A DNA stretch of 64,000 bases from Streptomyces tuirus (GCA_018195615.1 JAGTPG010000002.1:5139501-5203500), one strand, 5' to 3'. Counted from the stretch's first letter, positions 7,663-16,908 are shown. Numbers and translations: made by a program. The notes: a model not told the origin generated them from the sequence alone.

Positions 7663-9639
7663 TCACGCGTGCGGAGCCGAACGCCCCCACCACGCGGCCG
7701 ACGCGTCCCGCAGGGTGTTGGTGCCGCAGTGCACCTCGCCCATGCCGAGGTGGTACGTGTACCAGTCGTCGATGTACGACACCTTGAGACCGGCCCGCCG
7801 GTACGCGGCGGTGACCGCCTCCGTGAAGATGTCCTTGCCGCCGATGACGGGACCCCACTGGCGCGGCGCGAGGTAGCGATCGCGGGCCAGGAGCACGCCG
7901 TTGACCGCTCCGGGCACGTAGGCGCTGGTCATCACCGTCGCCGGGGCCTGCGCACGCGAGGCGGCCGGGTTCTCGGCGAGCCACTTCTGCTGGCCGTGGT
8001 CCCGGAGCGAGCCCACCAGGTCGGAGCCGGCGCCCATGCGGGTCAGACGCGGTACGGGAACGTCCTGCCCGCTGTCGGCCTCCGCCTCCGAGTCACGGGT
8101 GTACAGCGCCGGCACCCGCACGATCTCGTCGTCGGTGACACCCGTCTCGCGCTTGAGGATCTCCAGGTTGGCCGCGATGCGCCGCGCCGCCATCTCGTTG
8201 TCGGCCACCAGATGCCGGTCGGCGAGCGCCTGGTCGATGGTCTCCTTGGGGGCCGGGCTGTCACTGCGGCCGGGGACGGAGAACATCTTCGTCTTGCCAT
8301 GGCCGTCGCGCTGGGCGTCGCGCAGCAGCCGCAGTCCCGCCTCCGGGTCGGCGAGGCCGATGCGCCAGCCGCGCGGGGTGCCGGCGGGCAGGAACTGCAC
8401 GAACTCGTCGACGTGCCCCACGCCCAGCCAGGAGGTGTCCAGCAGCAGCGGGTCCTGCAGGTCCTGGGACTTCAGCAGCGTGCGCATCACCTTCGACGGG
8501 CGTGCCCCGCTGTCCTTGCGCTCGCCCATGATGATCCGCCCGGCCGGGAAGGAGCGCCCGCCGTGCGCGTGGGGCGGGATGGTCTCCAGGTTCCCCATGG
8601 AGTTGAGCGACCAGTCGTCGGGCTCCGCCCGGTCGGTCACCTGCACCACGCCGACGTCCCGGCCGCGCACCTTCTCGAACAGCTCCCGGCCGGCGTCCCG
8701 GTCCGGCTGGGCGGAACGCAGCATCACGCGCATCGCCTGCCGCTTCCCGCCCGGCCCGGTCATGCTGACGTACGCCGGTTCGACGAAGTCCTGGGCCCAG
8801 GGGTCGGCGTACTTCGTGAAGGTGACCAGCGGCTTGGTGACCCCGGCCTTCTTGACCTCCTTCGCCAGTTCCTTGACGAACTTCTGCTGAAGGCGGCTGT
8901 ACGAGCCCTCGCCCTGCACCTCGGTGACCATCACCTGCTGGGTGTTCTGCAGGTGGTGCTGGGTCAGCAGCGGGGCGACGCGCAGGGTCACGGAGTCGGA
9001 CGTGGACGTCGTCCCGGACTTCACCGTCAGCCGGACGACCACCCGCCCGTCCCACTTGGCGCTGTCCCGGACGACATCGGTGCCCTCGACGCCGAACTCC
9101 ACACCGGACCGCAACTCGGCGGCGGTCAGCCGCGTCCGGGAGGTCACCGGAACCCACTTGCCGGAGCGCTTGAGGAAGAGGTGCGCGTGCTTGCCACCGG
9201 TGGTGATCTTCAGGCTGCCCTGGGCGCCCGCCCGGAGGCCGGACATGGGGACGGAACGCACCCGGGCGAGGTCGGAGACGTCCGCGCTGCCGTTGACCTT
9301 CGTGTCGGCGGCGTCGTTGCAGGCTGCCAGCTTGGCGTCGGGCAGGGGTCTGCCACCGGGCCCGCTGACCGGGCACCGCTTGCTGTCGTCGTCGATATTG
9401 GGCAGGTAGACGGCTCCGCGCCCGACGGACCAGCTGTCCTCACCGCTCTTGTCGCTGCCACCACCGACATCGACCCGCCCGTCGCGGTTCACATCAGCGC
9501 GCAGATCGGCCCGGGTGGACGATGCCGCGGCAGCAGCGGAACCGATGGGTCCGGCCAGCACGGATCCCGCGGCGGCCAGCACCAGCACCACCGACCCGGC
9601 CGGGTACAGGCGTGAACGTATACGTACACGTGAACGCAC
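7663..9639 (-). CDS. Secreted protein-arginine deiminase family protein
   Basis: A 658-residue intact protein with an N-terminal signal peptide (basic residues, then SVVLVLAAAGSVLAG, cleavage after SAAAAA) and the protein-arginine deiminase catalytic domain (PF03068 family) that converts arginine to citrulline. The four catalytic positions expected from human PAD4 are recognisable: Asp284 in WAQDFVEP, His409 and Asp411 in GHVDEFVQF, and Cys638 in GEVHCGTN. A DVNRDGRVDV loop at residues 49-58 looks like an EF-hand or dockerin-type calcium site, followed by DNA-gyrase-unrelated beta-rich sequence up to residue 230. The GTG start at 9639 is the only one giving a signal peptide. It is monocistronic. 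Whether it acts on protein or free arginine outside the cell is unknown. Confidence 0.85.
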   Translation of the reverse strand: MRSRVRIRSRLYPAGSVVLVLAAAGSVLAGPIGSAAAAASSTRADLRADVNRDGRVDVGGGSDKSGEDSWSVGRGAVYLPNIDDDSKRCPVSGPGGRPLPDAKLAACNDAADTKVNGSADVSDLARVRSVPMSGLRAGAQGSLKITTGGKHAHLFLKRSGKWVPVTSRTRLTAAELRSGVEFGVEGTDVVRDSAKWDGRVVVRLTVKSGTTSTSDSVTLRVAPLLTQHHLQNTQQVMVTEVQGEGSYSRLQQKFVKELAKEVKKAGVTKPLVTFTKYADPWAQDFVEPAYVSMTGPGGKRQAMRVMLRSAQPDRDAGRELFEKVRGRDVGVVQVTDRAEPDDWSLNSMGNLETIPPHAHGGRSFPAGRIIMGERKDSGARPSKVMRTLLKSQDLQDPLLLDTSWLGVGHVDEFVQFLPAGTPRGWRIGLADPEAGLRLLRDAQRDGHGKTKMFSVPGRSDSPAPKETIDQALADRHLVADNEMAARRIAANLEILKRETGVTDDEIVRVPALYTRDSEAEADSGQDVPVPRLTRMGAGSDLVGSLRDHGQQKWLAENPAASRAQAPATVMTSAYVPGAVNGVLLARDRYLAPRQWGPVIGGKDIFTEAVTAAYRRAGLKVSYIDDWYTYHLGMGEVHCGTNTLRDASAAWWGRSAPHA

Positions 9640-9760
9640 GGCGCGTTCCTCTCAGTTGGGGGGTGTTGCTGTGCAAGAGGAGGAACGGGGGCTGTGCGTT
9701 CACTGTGTGGCTAGAGTTACGTCTCGCCCGTCCGGCCCTGCCGGCGGCCAGAATGGTGAC

Positions 9761-10320
9761 GTGCACCTCGACCACGTCTTTGTCTGCGGCGACCCGGCTC
9801 TCGACTTCGCCGCCACGCTCCGGTCCCGCCGCTCGGAGCGCTCCGAGACGTTGACGACGCCGGACAGGCTGGACGCGTGGTACGTCGAATCCGGCGTCGT
9901 CGACGCGGTCTCCCCCGGCCGGCAGGCCGACGTCGAGCAGGCGCGGACCGTACGAGAAGCCATCTACCAGCTGGTCACCGCCCGCCGGCTCGGGAGGAGT
10001 ACGACGGGACGGCGCTGACGGTGGTGAACGCCGCCGCACGCAAGCCGCCCGCGGTGCCACAGCTCACTCCGGCGGGCCGGTGGACGCAGGCGACGCCGGA
10101 GGAGGCCCTCTCCCTGGTGGCACGCCACGCCATCGAGCTCCTGAGCGGACCGGACGTACGCCTGCTCAAGGAGTGCGGCAACCCCGAGTGCACCCGCACC
10201 TACGTCGACCGCTCACGGGGCATGCGACGGCAGTGGTGCGGGATGGAGTCCTGCGGCAACAGGATCAAGGCAGCCGCCTACCGCGCCCGCAAGAGGACTG
10301 CGGCCACGCCGGACCACTGA
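9761..10320 (+). CDS. ABATE/CGNR zinc-finger transcriptional regulator (one frameshift)
   Basis: The N-terminal half (VHLDHVFVCGDPALDFAATL) matches the ABATE domain and the C-terminal half carries the CGNR zinc finger: ECGNPECTRTYVDRS, RRQWCGMESCGNRIKAAAYR with four cysteines. Such proteins are predicted DNA-binding stress regulators. The GTG start at 9761 was chosen because the conserved N-terminus begins there. The reading frame changes near 9993: TARRLG is joined to EEYDGTALTV by one extra G in a G3 run. Restored length is about 186 residues, typical of the family. It is transcribed away from the arginine deiminase, sharing a 121-base intergenic region. Confidence 0.8.
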
Positions 10321-10342
10321 CGCGCGAGCCGTGCGGCCGTCC

Positions 10343-10872
10343 TCAGGTCCACACACCGAACCACTGCTCGGCGCCGAACTCCTCGAACCGCTCCACCTCC
10401 CTGAAGCCCAGCTTTGCCGCGAGGCGCATCGCGCGGTCGTTGGCGGTCTGGGTGCTGAGGACCACCGGCTCGCCGGGAAGCGCGCCGGCGAACCAGTCGA
10501 GTGCCGCCGCGCACGCCTCGGCGGCGTACCCGTATCCCCATGCCTCCGGCAGGAACATGTAGCCGAGCTCTGCCTCTGCGGCATCCGCGCGGACATGCCC
10601 GGACGCTCCGCGTCGCGCCGATCGAGCGTGATCATGCCGATCATCGCTCCGTCGAGCTCGACCACGAACAGACCGGGGCGCCGCCCGGGAACCTCAGGCA
10701 CCGAGCGTTCGAGTTCATCACGGGGTCGAGGGCCACCGACGTAGGTGCCCACCTCGGGCGACGCGAACAGCTCGACGAACGCCGCGCGGTCCCGGGCCTC
10801 GGACTCGCGGAGTACGAGCCGCTCGGTCCTCAACGGGGCGGGTGGCCAGGAGGCGGGTCCGAGTTCGGTCAT
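10343..10872 (-). CDS. GNAT-family N-acetyltransferase (one frameshift)
   Basis: A RimJ/RimL-like GNAT acetyltransferase of about 176 residues. TERLVLRESEARDRAAF is the usual N-terminal strand/helix, FVVELDGAMIGMITLDRR the central strands, EAWGYGYAAEACAAAL the acetyl-CoA loop region and STQTANDRAMRLAAKLGF the C-terminal signature. The frame breaks near 10583; adding one C gives ERPGHVRADAAEAELGYMFLPE. The substrate could be a protein N-terminus or a small amine. It is divergent from the LysR-like gene at 11013. Confidence 0.75.
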
Positions 10873-11012
10873 GGCGGGCAACGTATCGCGCGCCCGTGAG
10901 AGCGGCGGCATGGCAAGGGTCGACGGACCGGAACAGGAGAGACTGTCCCCACCCCACGCGCCGCCGGGGCGTCGCGGTGGTCCGGGATGCACGACGACCC
11001 GACGGAGATCCG

Positions 11013-11820
11013 ATGGAGCGACGCCAGCTGGAATATTTCATCGCCGTGGTCGAGCACGGCGGGTTCACCACCGCGGCCCACGCGCTCCACGTCGCGCAGC
11101 CCTCGCTGTCGCACGCGATCCGGTCCCTGGAACGCGAATTCGGCGGGCGGCTCTTTCACCGTCTCCCGCACGGTGTCGCCCTCACGGCGGCCGGTGAAGC
11201 GCTGGTCCGGCCGGCCCGGCAGGTGCTGCGCGACCTGTCCACGGCCAGTTCCCTGGTCCAGGAGGTCCTGGGGCTCAGCGGCGGCCGGCTCGACATCGTG
11301 TCGCAGACGACCCTGTCGGTCGACCCTCTGGCCGACATGCTGGGCCGTTTCCATCGTGCGCATCCGAAGGTCTCCGTGCGCGTGGTCGACCCGGAGCGCG
11401 GCGCCGCGGTGGTGCACATGGTCGCGGCCGGGCAGTGCGAACTCGGTCTGGTCGACGCCTCGGTGAGCACGGTGGATCTGCGCGGGCTCGATCTGCCGGA
11501 GCAGGAGATGCACGTCGTACTGCCCGCGGACCATCCGCATCCGGCACGCGACACCATCACCTCGCGGGAACTGGCCGGGCTGGACCTGATCGTGACACCG
11601 CCGGGCACCGAGACCGGGGCGGCGTTGGACGACGTGTGCGCCGCGCTGGGCGCCACACCGAGGATCGCGGTGGAGACCGCCCATCGCGCGATGATCGTGC
11701 CGCTGATCCTCTCCGGCGTCGGCGCCTCCCTGCTGCCGGCCTCCATGGCCCGGGACGCCGCGCTGCGCGGTGCCCGGATGCTGTCCCATCGGCCGCCGCC
11801 GCCGCTGCTGCGCGCGCTCT
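11013..11820 (+). pseudogene. LysR-family transcriptional regulator lacking its C-terminus
   Basis: The N-terminal 60 residues are a LysR helix-turn-helix (MERRQLEYFIAVVEHGG, ALHVAQPSLSHAIRSLE), followed by the substrate-binding fold (LDIVSQTTLSVDPLADML, LDLIVTPPGTETG, LILSGVGASLLP). ATG 11013 follows GGAGAT. Around residue 268, after LSHRPPPPLLRAL, the sequence passes without a stop into a formylglycine-generating enzyme. A normal LysR protein would continue some 25-30 residues. Most of both effector subdomains are present, so a hybrid protein could still bind DNA. The junction may be a genomic deletion or an assembly join. Confidence 0.75.
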
Positions 11821-12616
11821 CCTACCCCGCCGACAGGGAAGGCCCGGTGCGCACGGAGTACGTCGACGCCTTCTGGATCGACGCCTGCACGGTGTCCAAC
11901 GCACAGTTCGCGCGCTTCGCGGCCGAAACCGGGTACCTCACCTCGGCCGAGCGGATCGGCTGGTCGTTCGTCTTCGCCGGGCGGCTCCCGGACGACTTCC
12001 CGCCGACCCGGGCCGTGGCGGCCGCGCCCTGGTGGCGACAGGTACCGGGCGCCGACTGGCGTCGTCCCGACGGACCGCACTCCACCTGGCAGGACCGGGC
12101 GGACCACCCGGTGATCCACGTCGACTGGGACGACGCCCGCGCCTACTGTGCCTGGGCCGGCAAACGCCTGCCCACCGAAGCGGAATGGGAACGCGCCGCT
12201 CGCGGAGGAATGCACGCCAAGGTGTTCCCCTGGGGCGACGACTTCGAGCCGGGCGGCCGCCGGCGGATGAACGTGTGGCAGGGCGACTTCCCGAACCGGC
12301 ACCCGACAGCCGACGGCTGGTACGGCACCTGCCCGGTCGGCACCTACGAGCCCAACGGGTTCGGCCTGCACAACGCCACCGGCAACGTCTGGGAATGGTG
12401 CGAGGACCTGTTCTCCCCCGCCCCCTCCTCGGCATCCTCCCCGACGCGGAGCAGCGCGTCGCCAAGGGCGGCTCCTACCTCTGCCACGCCTCCTACTGCC
12501 GCCGCTACCGGGTCGCCGCGCGGCAGGGCCTCTTCCCGGACTCGGCGACCGGCAACGTGGGATTCCGGTGTGCCCTCACCAGTGACGGCCCCGCTCATCG
12601 TCGGCGGAGGGCTTGA
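11821..12616 (+). CDS. Formylglycine-generating enzyme-like protein, 5-prime end missing (one frameshift)
   Basis: This half matches the FGE/SUMF1 family (FGE-sulfatase domain), which oxidises a cysteine in sulfatases to formylglycine using copper and oxygen. Visible are YVDAFWIDACTVSNAQFARF, HPVIHVDWDDARAYCAWAGKRLPTEAEWE (in overlapping pieces), NGFGLHNATGNVWEWCED and the active-site pair GGSYLCHASYCRRYR with both copper-binding cysteines. The first 20-40 residues (MVxIPGGxFxMGS region) are replaced by LysR sequence. The frame breaks near 12425 in a C run; one extra C restores the path to the active-site cysteines and the stop at 12616. No sulfatase gene is next to it in the window. Confidence 0.8.
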
Positions 12617-13351
12617 CCGCGCGGACGACGGCCGAGTGCATGCCGTCGGCGACGGGGTGCGTCGGAGTGATCTCGACACGGGTGAACCCGGCGGCTTCGA
12701 GCCCTTCCCGGTATTCGGTGAAGGACAGCGCACCGGCGACGCAGCCGACCCAGTCCCGCGTTCGGCCCGCTGATCCGGTGTGAGGGTGTCGTCGGCGACG
12801 ACGTCGGTGACGCCGAGCCGGCCGCCGGGCCTCAGGACGCGGAAGGTCTCGGCGAACACGGCGGGCTTGTCCGTGGACAGGTTGATCACGCAGTTGGAGA
12901 TCACCACGTCGATGGTGTTCGCGGGCAGCGGGACGGCCTCGATGGTGCCCTTGAGGAACTCGACGTTCGTCGCGCCCGCCCTCTCGGCGTTGGCCAGGGC
13001 GAGTTCGAGCATCTCGTCGGTCATGTCCAGCCCGTACGCCGTGCCGCTCGGGCCGACGCGGCGGGCGGAGAGCAGGACGTCGATGCCACCGCCCGAACCC
13101 AGGTCGAGGACGCGTTCGCCCTCGCGCAGTTCGGCCACGGCTGTCGGGTTGCCGCAGCCGAGGGAGGCGGCGACCGCCCCGGCGGGCAGCGCGTCCCGCT
13201 CGTCGGTGGCGTAGAGAGCGGAGCCGAAGTTCTCGTCGACCTCGACCGGCTCGGGCCCGCAACAGGCGGTGCGGCCCTCGGTGACCCGCACGGCTGCGGC
13301 GGCGTAGCGCTTGCGGACGGTTTCCCGCAGCTCGATGGACTGCTCGCTCAT
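12576..13351 (-). CDS. arsM: Arsenite S-adenosylmethionine methyltransferase (one frameshift)
   Basis: ArsM converts As(III) to methylated, often volatile, arsenicals with SAM. The SAM motif is VLDLGSGGGIDVLLSARRVG, followed by GLDMTDEMLELA and FLKGTIEAVPLP. Three conserved cysteine sites are recognisable: CC in TACCGPEPVE, SNCVINLSTDKP and VGCVAGALS. The start is ATG 13351. The frame is lost near 12757 (QRAER to DWVGCVAG) and is repaired by one C. Restored length is 258 residues, normal for the family. It lies divergent from arsR, and its 3-prime end overlaps the FGE-like gene by 41 bases in convergent orientation. Confidence 0.88.
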
Positions 13352-13456
13352 CACTTCACTCCTGGGTGACGGGGCATGGCGGTGCCCGGAACGGTCTGTA
13401 TTGGAGTTCGTTGATACAACCTTGCGCCTTGGATCGAGAGACGTCAACATAGAGAT
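13352..13456. promoter_or_regulatory. arsM/arsR divergent promoter region
   Basis: This 105-base gap must hold both promoters. It contains a palindrome GTTGATACAAC at 13410-13420 and a TCAACATAGAGATATGTCGA stretch running into the arsR start. ArsR-family operators are typically short AT-rich palindromes of this kind, so 13410-13420 is the best operator candidate. Confidence 0.5.
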
Positions 13457-13831
13457 ATGTCGAAACAAGAGCTTGAGGTCATCGGGCAGGACGCCGCCTG
13501 CTGCCCGGGGGTGTCCGCGGCGCCGCTGGACGACGAGCGGGCGGCGGAGCTGGCCAAGGTCTTCAAGGCACTGGGCGACCCGGTCCGGCTGCGTCTGCTC
13601 TCGCTGATCGCCTCACGCGGCGAGGGCGGCGAGGTCTGCGTCTGCGAGCTGACCCCGGCCTTCGACCTGTCCCAGCCGACGATCTCCCACCACCTCAAGC
13701 TCCTGCGTCAGGCCGGCCTCATCGACTGCGAGCGGCGTGGCACCTGGGTCTACTACTGGGTGCTCCCGTCGGCTCTCGACCGGCTCGCCCTGTTCCTGAG
13801 GACACCGACCGCGGCCGAGGCGGTCGCGTGA
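13457..13831 (+). CDS. arsR: ArsR-family arsenic-responsive repressor
   Basis: A 124-residue ArsR/SmtB winged-helix repressor. The metal-binding signature is EVCVCELTPAF in helix 3, with a further CC pair near the N-terminus (DAACCPG), and the recognition helix is DLSQPTISHHLKLLRQAG. Binding of As(III) by the cysteines should release it from the divergent arsM/arsR promoter. It is the first gene of the plus-strand operon; its stop overlaps the aquaporin GTG start by four bases. The gene is intact. Confidence 0.9.
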   Translation: MSKQELEVIGQDAACCPGVSAAPLDDERAAELAKVFKALGDPVRLRLLSLIASRGEGGEVCVCELTPAFDLSQPTISHHLKLLRQAGLIDCERRGTWVYYWVLPSALDRLALFLRTPTAAEAVA

Positions 13832-14571
13832 GCGCACCTCTGGCACGCCGTGCCCTGGCCGAGGCGATCGGCTCGGCGGCACTCGTCGCCGTGGTGGTCG
13901 GCTCGGGCATCCAGGCCACCGAGCTGTCGCGGGACACCGGCGTCCAACTGCTCGCCAACTCACTGGCCACCGTCTTCGGCCTCGGCGTGCTCATCGCGCT
14001 GCTCGGGCCTGTCTCCGGCGCTCACTTCAACCCGGTCGTCACGCTCGCGGCCTGGTGCACCGGCCGCCGCGCGGGCGACGGACCCACCGCGCGGGACGTA
14101 GCCGCGTACGTTCCCGCTCAGATCGTGGGAGCGATCACGGGTGCGGTCCTGGCCGACGCGATGTTCGGCAGGCCGCTGGTGCGCTGGTCGACGCACGACC
14201 GCGCGGCCGGCCATCTGCTGCTGGGCGAGATCGTGGCCACCGCCGGCCTGGTCCTCCTGGTCTTCGGCCTCGCCCGGGTGGGCCGCGCGCCCCTCGCCCC
14301 GGTCGCGGTCGCGTCGTACATCGGGGCCGCGTACTGGTTCACGTCCTCGACGTCGTTCGCGAACCCGGCGGTCACCATCGGCCGCGCCTTCACCGACACC
14401 TTCGCCGGTATCGCGCCCGGCTCGGTCGCCCCGTTCACAGCCGCACAGATGGCCGGTGCCGTACTCGGACTGGCGCTCCTGACGGCGGTCTTCGGTCGCC
14501 CCGCTCCCGCGCAGGCCGACGTCCCGGTCGTTCACGACGGTCCGGGACTCGCCACCCGCACCCTGACCTGA
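13828..14571 (+). CDS. Aquaglyceroporin-type channel of the ars operon
   Basis: A 247-residue MIP-family channel with the two half-helix motifs altered from NPA: NPVV in SGAHFNPVVTLA and NPAV in TSFANPAVTIGRAF, plus six predicted spans. In ars operons lacking a pump, such channels (AqpS in Sinorhizobium is the precedent) let arsenite formed by ArsC leave the cell. No ArsB or Acr3 pump gene is seen here, which fits that role. GTG 13828 overlaps the arsR stop, so translation is coupled. The gene is intact. Confidence 0.85.
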   Translation: MSAPLARRALAEAIGSAALVAVVVGSGIQATELSRDTGVQLLANSLATVFGLGVLIALLGPVSGAHFNPVVTLAAWCTGRRAGDGPTARDVAAYVPAQIVGAITGAVLADAMFGRPLVRWSTHDRAAGHLLLGEIVATAGLVLLVFGLARVGRAPLAPVAVASYIGAAYWFTSSTSFANPAVTIGRAFTDTFAGIAPGSVAPFTAAQMAGAVLGLALLTAVFGRPAPAQADVPVVHDGPGLATRTLT

Positions 14572-14596
14572 CCCACCGCAAACGGAAGACGCCACC

Positions 14597-15031
14597 ATGA
14601 GCACTCCCGCCACCGACCGGCCCTCCGTCCTGTTCGTCTGTGTCCACAACGCGGGCCGCTCCCAGATGGCCGCCGCCTTCCTCACGCACCTCGCCGCGGA
14701 CGCGGTCGAGGTCCGCTCGGCCGGATCGGCTCCGGCCGACACGGTCAACCCCGCCGTCGTCGAGGCGATGAGCGAATCGGGCATCGACATCTCCGCGGAG
14801 ACCCCGAAGATCCTGACCGTCGAGGCCGTCCGGGCGTCGGACGTCGTGATCACCATGGGGTGCGGCGACTCGTGCCCCGTCTTCCCCGGCAAGACCTACC
14901 TGGACTGGAAGCTGGACGACCCCGCAGGCCAGGGCGTCGACGCCGTACGCCCCATCCGCGACGAGATCGAGACCCGCGTCCGCACCCTGCTGGCCGACCT
15001 CGGCGTGAAGCGGTCGTCCGGCTCGGCCTAA
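14597..15031 (+). CDS. arsC: Arsenate reductase of the low-molecular-weight phosphatase fold
   Basis: A 144-residue LMW-PTP-fold protein with the P-loop VCVHNAGRSQMA (nucleophile Cys near residue 16), the second conserved region VITMGCGDSCPVFPGK, and the DDPAGQG phosphatase Asp loop. In actinobacteria this group reduces arsenate with mycothiol/mycoredoxin or thioredoxin. It follows the aquaporin by 25 bases with GGAAGACGCC before ATG 14597. Together with arsR, the channel and arsM it makes a reduction-efflux-methylation set. Its end touches the convergent DUF488 gene. Confidence 0.88.
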   Translation: MSTPATDRPSVLFVCVHNAGRSQMAAAFLTHLAADAVEVRSAGSAPADTVNPAVVEAMSESGIDISAETPKILTVEAVRASDVVITMGCGDSCPVFPGKTYLDWKLDDPAGQGVDAVRPIRDEIETRVRTLLADLGVKRSSGSA

Positions 15032-15540
15032 CCCGGGCGCAGGTGCGTGACCGGCAGATCGTGTTCGGCGTGCAGGCGCTCGGCCACGAGTGAGCGGTGG
15101 CATGCCTCCGGATCGCGCTCGACGCAGAAAAGGGCGGTCACCGAGTCGCCCGGAAGCCCGGCCACCAGCGCGCCGAGGTCGAACGGATCGAGGATCTCGC
15201 GGGTGTAGCGCTCGGCGTACTCGGGCGCCAACGCGACGCGGTTCCGCTTGCCCACGCCCTGGCGGTCGTCCTCGCGGTACTGGAGCCGGCGCAGCTCGGT
15301 CGTCGGCGCCAGCTCCTTCACGTGCCGGTAGCCGATGCCCGCCGCGGCGAGCGCGTGCTGGAGCCTCACCGAGTTCGCCCACGAGTAGTCGGGGCCCCGG
15401 ACGCCACGGCGCCGGCGGAGGTCGAGCAGCAGCCCCACGCCCCCGCCGGTGAGCTCCTGGAGGAAGGCTCCGGCCGTGAAGCCGTAGACGCCGATCGTCG
15501 CTACGGCGCGAGGGCCGGCTGGTCCGCGACCCACAGCCAC
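15028..15540 (-). CDS. DUF488 family protein
   Basis: A roughly 160-residue DUF488 protein: IGVYGFTAGAFLQEL near the start, LLLDLRRRRGVRGPDYSWAN, HVKELAPTTELR, and the C-terminal LFCVERDPEACHRSLVAERL with the conserved Cys-His. The family is of unknown function and resembles deamidase or nucleotide-binding folds. GTG 15540 is the furthest start; it overlaps the upstream NTF2-like gene by 40 bases, so the true start may be an internal codon. The convergent overlap with arsC is 4 bases. Confidence 0.75.
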   Translation of the reverse strand: MAVGRGPAGPRAVATIGVYGFTAGAFLQELTGGGVGLLLDLRRRRGVRGPDYSWANSVRLQHALAAAGIGYRHVKELAPTTELRRLQYREDDRQGVGKRNRVALAPEYAERYTREILDPFDLGALVAGLPGDSVTALFCVERDPEACHRSLVAERLHAEHDLPVTHLRPG

Positions 15541-15854
15541 GCCCCGTCCGGCTGGCGACGGGCGACCTCGACGGTCACGTCGCCGTTGGTCAGGGTGGAC
15601 GCCGTCAGTGCCAGGTCGCCGGTCACCAGCGCCGGGTGCTGCCTGCCCGGCGAGAGCACCGGCGCGGCCGCGACGAACCGCTCGTACACCTCGCGGATCT
15701 CCTCATGCCCGGTCGCGAGGTTGCCCGGGGGGAACGCCAGTACGGCGTTCGGCTCGTACAACGCCACCAGCCCGTCGACATCGCCCGCGTTGGCGCGCTC
15801 GATGAAGTACCTGCCCAGGTCGTTCGGCTCAGTGGCCGCTTTCCTGTTTGTCAT
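15501..15854 (-). CDS. SnoaL/NTF2-like protein
   Basis: A 117-residue NTF2-fold protein: LGRYFIERANAGDVDGLVALYEPNAVLAFPPG, then GHEEIREVYERFVAAAP and the strand TLTNGDVTVEVARRQPDGAW followed by WVADQPA. Such small proteins include ketosteroid-isomerase-like enzymes and binding proteins of unknown substrate (DUF4440 group). ATG 15854 gives MTNRKAATEP. It is divergent from the WYL regulator, which may control it through the palindrome at 15875-15897. The gene is intact. Confidence 0.75.
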   Translation of the reverse strand: MTNRKAATEPNDLGRYFIERANAGDVDGLVALYEPNAVLAFPPGNLATGHEEIREVYERFVAAAPVLSPGRQHPALVTGDLALTASTLTNGDVTVEVARRQPDGAWLWVADQPALAP

Positions 15855-15874
15855 GCGACAAGCCTCCCAACCCA

Positions 15875-15897
15875 TACACGACACCCTGTGTCACGTA
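15875..15897. promoter_or_regulatory. Operator-like palindrome between NTF2-like and WYL genes
   Basis: TACACGACAC (15875-15884) and GTGTCACGTA (15888-15897) match as inverted repeats at 8 of 10 positions around a CCT centre. The site is midway in a 62-base divergent gap, where a WYL regulator could control both promoters. Confidence 0.45.
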
Positions 15898-15916
15898 TTT
15901 TCTGTAGGGTTCCCCT

Positions 15917-16887
15917 ATGCGCGCCGACCGGTTGGTATCGCTGGTCCTGCTGCGGCAGCACGGTCGGCTGTCCGCGACCGCACTGGCCCGCGAGCTGGAG
16001 GTGTCCACCCGCACCGTGCTGCGCGACATCGAGGCGCTGTCCGCGGCCGGCGTCCCGGTCTACGCCGAACGCGGTCGGAACGGTGGTTTCACGTTGCTGC
16101 CCGGTTTCCAGACCGAGCTCACCGGACTGAACCACGACGAGGCACTCGCCCTGCTGGTCGCCGGGTCGCGGCGCGGCGCGCAGGCCTTCGGACTCGGCTC
16201 GGCGCTCGCTTCGGCCATGCGCAAGGTGGTGGACGCGCTGCCGAGGACCATCGGGCCACCGCGGCCGACGCGGCTCAGCGGTTGCTCATCGACCCGGAGA
16301 CCGACCTCCTCGCGCGTCGACCGGTTGCCGAGGAGGTGCCTGACACCATCGTGGCCGAGGTCCGGCGCGCGGTGTTCGCCGGACACAAGCTGCGCATCCA
16401 CTACGCGGCCGTGGACCGGACCCCGGCGTGGCGCACGGTGGACCCGATCGGCCTGGTCACCGTGCGCGGCCAGGGCTACTTGCTGGCCACGCGGTCCGGC
16501 GCGGACCGCACCTACCGGCTGTCCCGCGTTCTGGCCGCCGAGGAACTCGCCGAACCGGCACAGCGACCGGACCGGGTCGATCTGGACCGGGCCTGGCAGG
16601 AACGCAGCACACGGTTCCGGACCGGCGGCGACCAAGTCACCGTGCTGGTGCGGATGGACCCGGCGCGGCGGGAGGACCTGGTGGGCACCGCGCTGGCCGT
16701 CCTCGCCGAGGAAGCCGACGCGGACGGCCGGCTGCGGCTGGAGGTGACCTTCCAGGACCCGAGGCACGCCGAGTGGGCGCTGTGGCACCTCGGCACGGAC
16801 GCGGAAGCCCTGGCCCCGCAGTGGTTGCGCACCGCCCTGCGCGACCGCGCCGCCGCGATCGCCACCCGCTACCAAATGCCGTCCTGA
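15917..16887 (+). CDS. HTH and WYL-domain transcriptional regulator (one frameshift)
   Basis: A DeoR-type helix-turn-helix (RLVSLVLLRQHGRLSATALARELEVS in overlapping pieces, then TRTVLRDIEALSAAGV) followed by a WYL domain (LRIHYAAVDRTPAWRTVDPIG, GYLLATRSGADRTYRLSRV) and a WCX-like C-terminal extension. WYL proteins bind nucleotides or other ligands and often regulate the divergently placed gene, here the NTF2-like gene. The frame breaks near 16252: DALPEDHRATAADAAQRLL is restored by one G or C. Restored length is 323 residues, typical of the YafY family. ATG 15917 is preceded by TAGGGTT, a weak RBS. Confidence 0.82.
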
Positions 16888-16908
16888 GCAAGGCATCGAG
16901 GGGGCACC

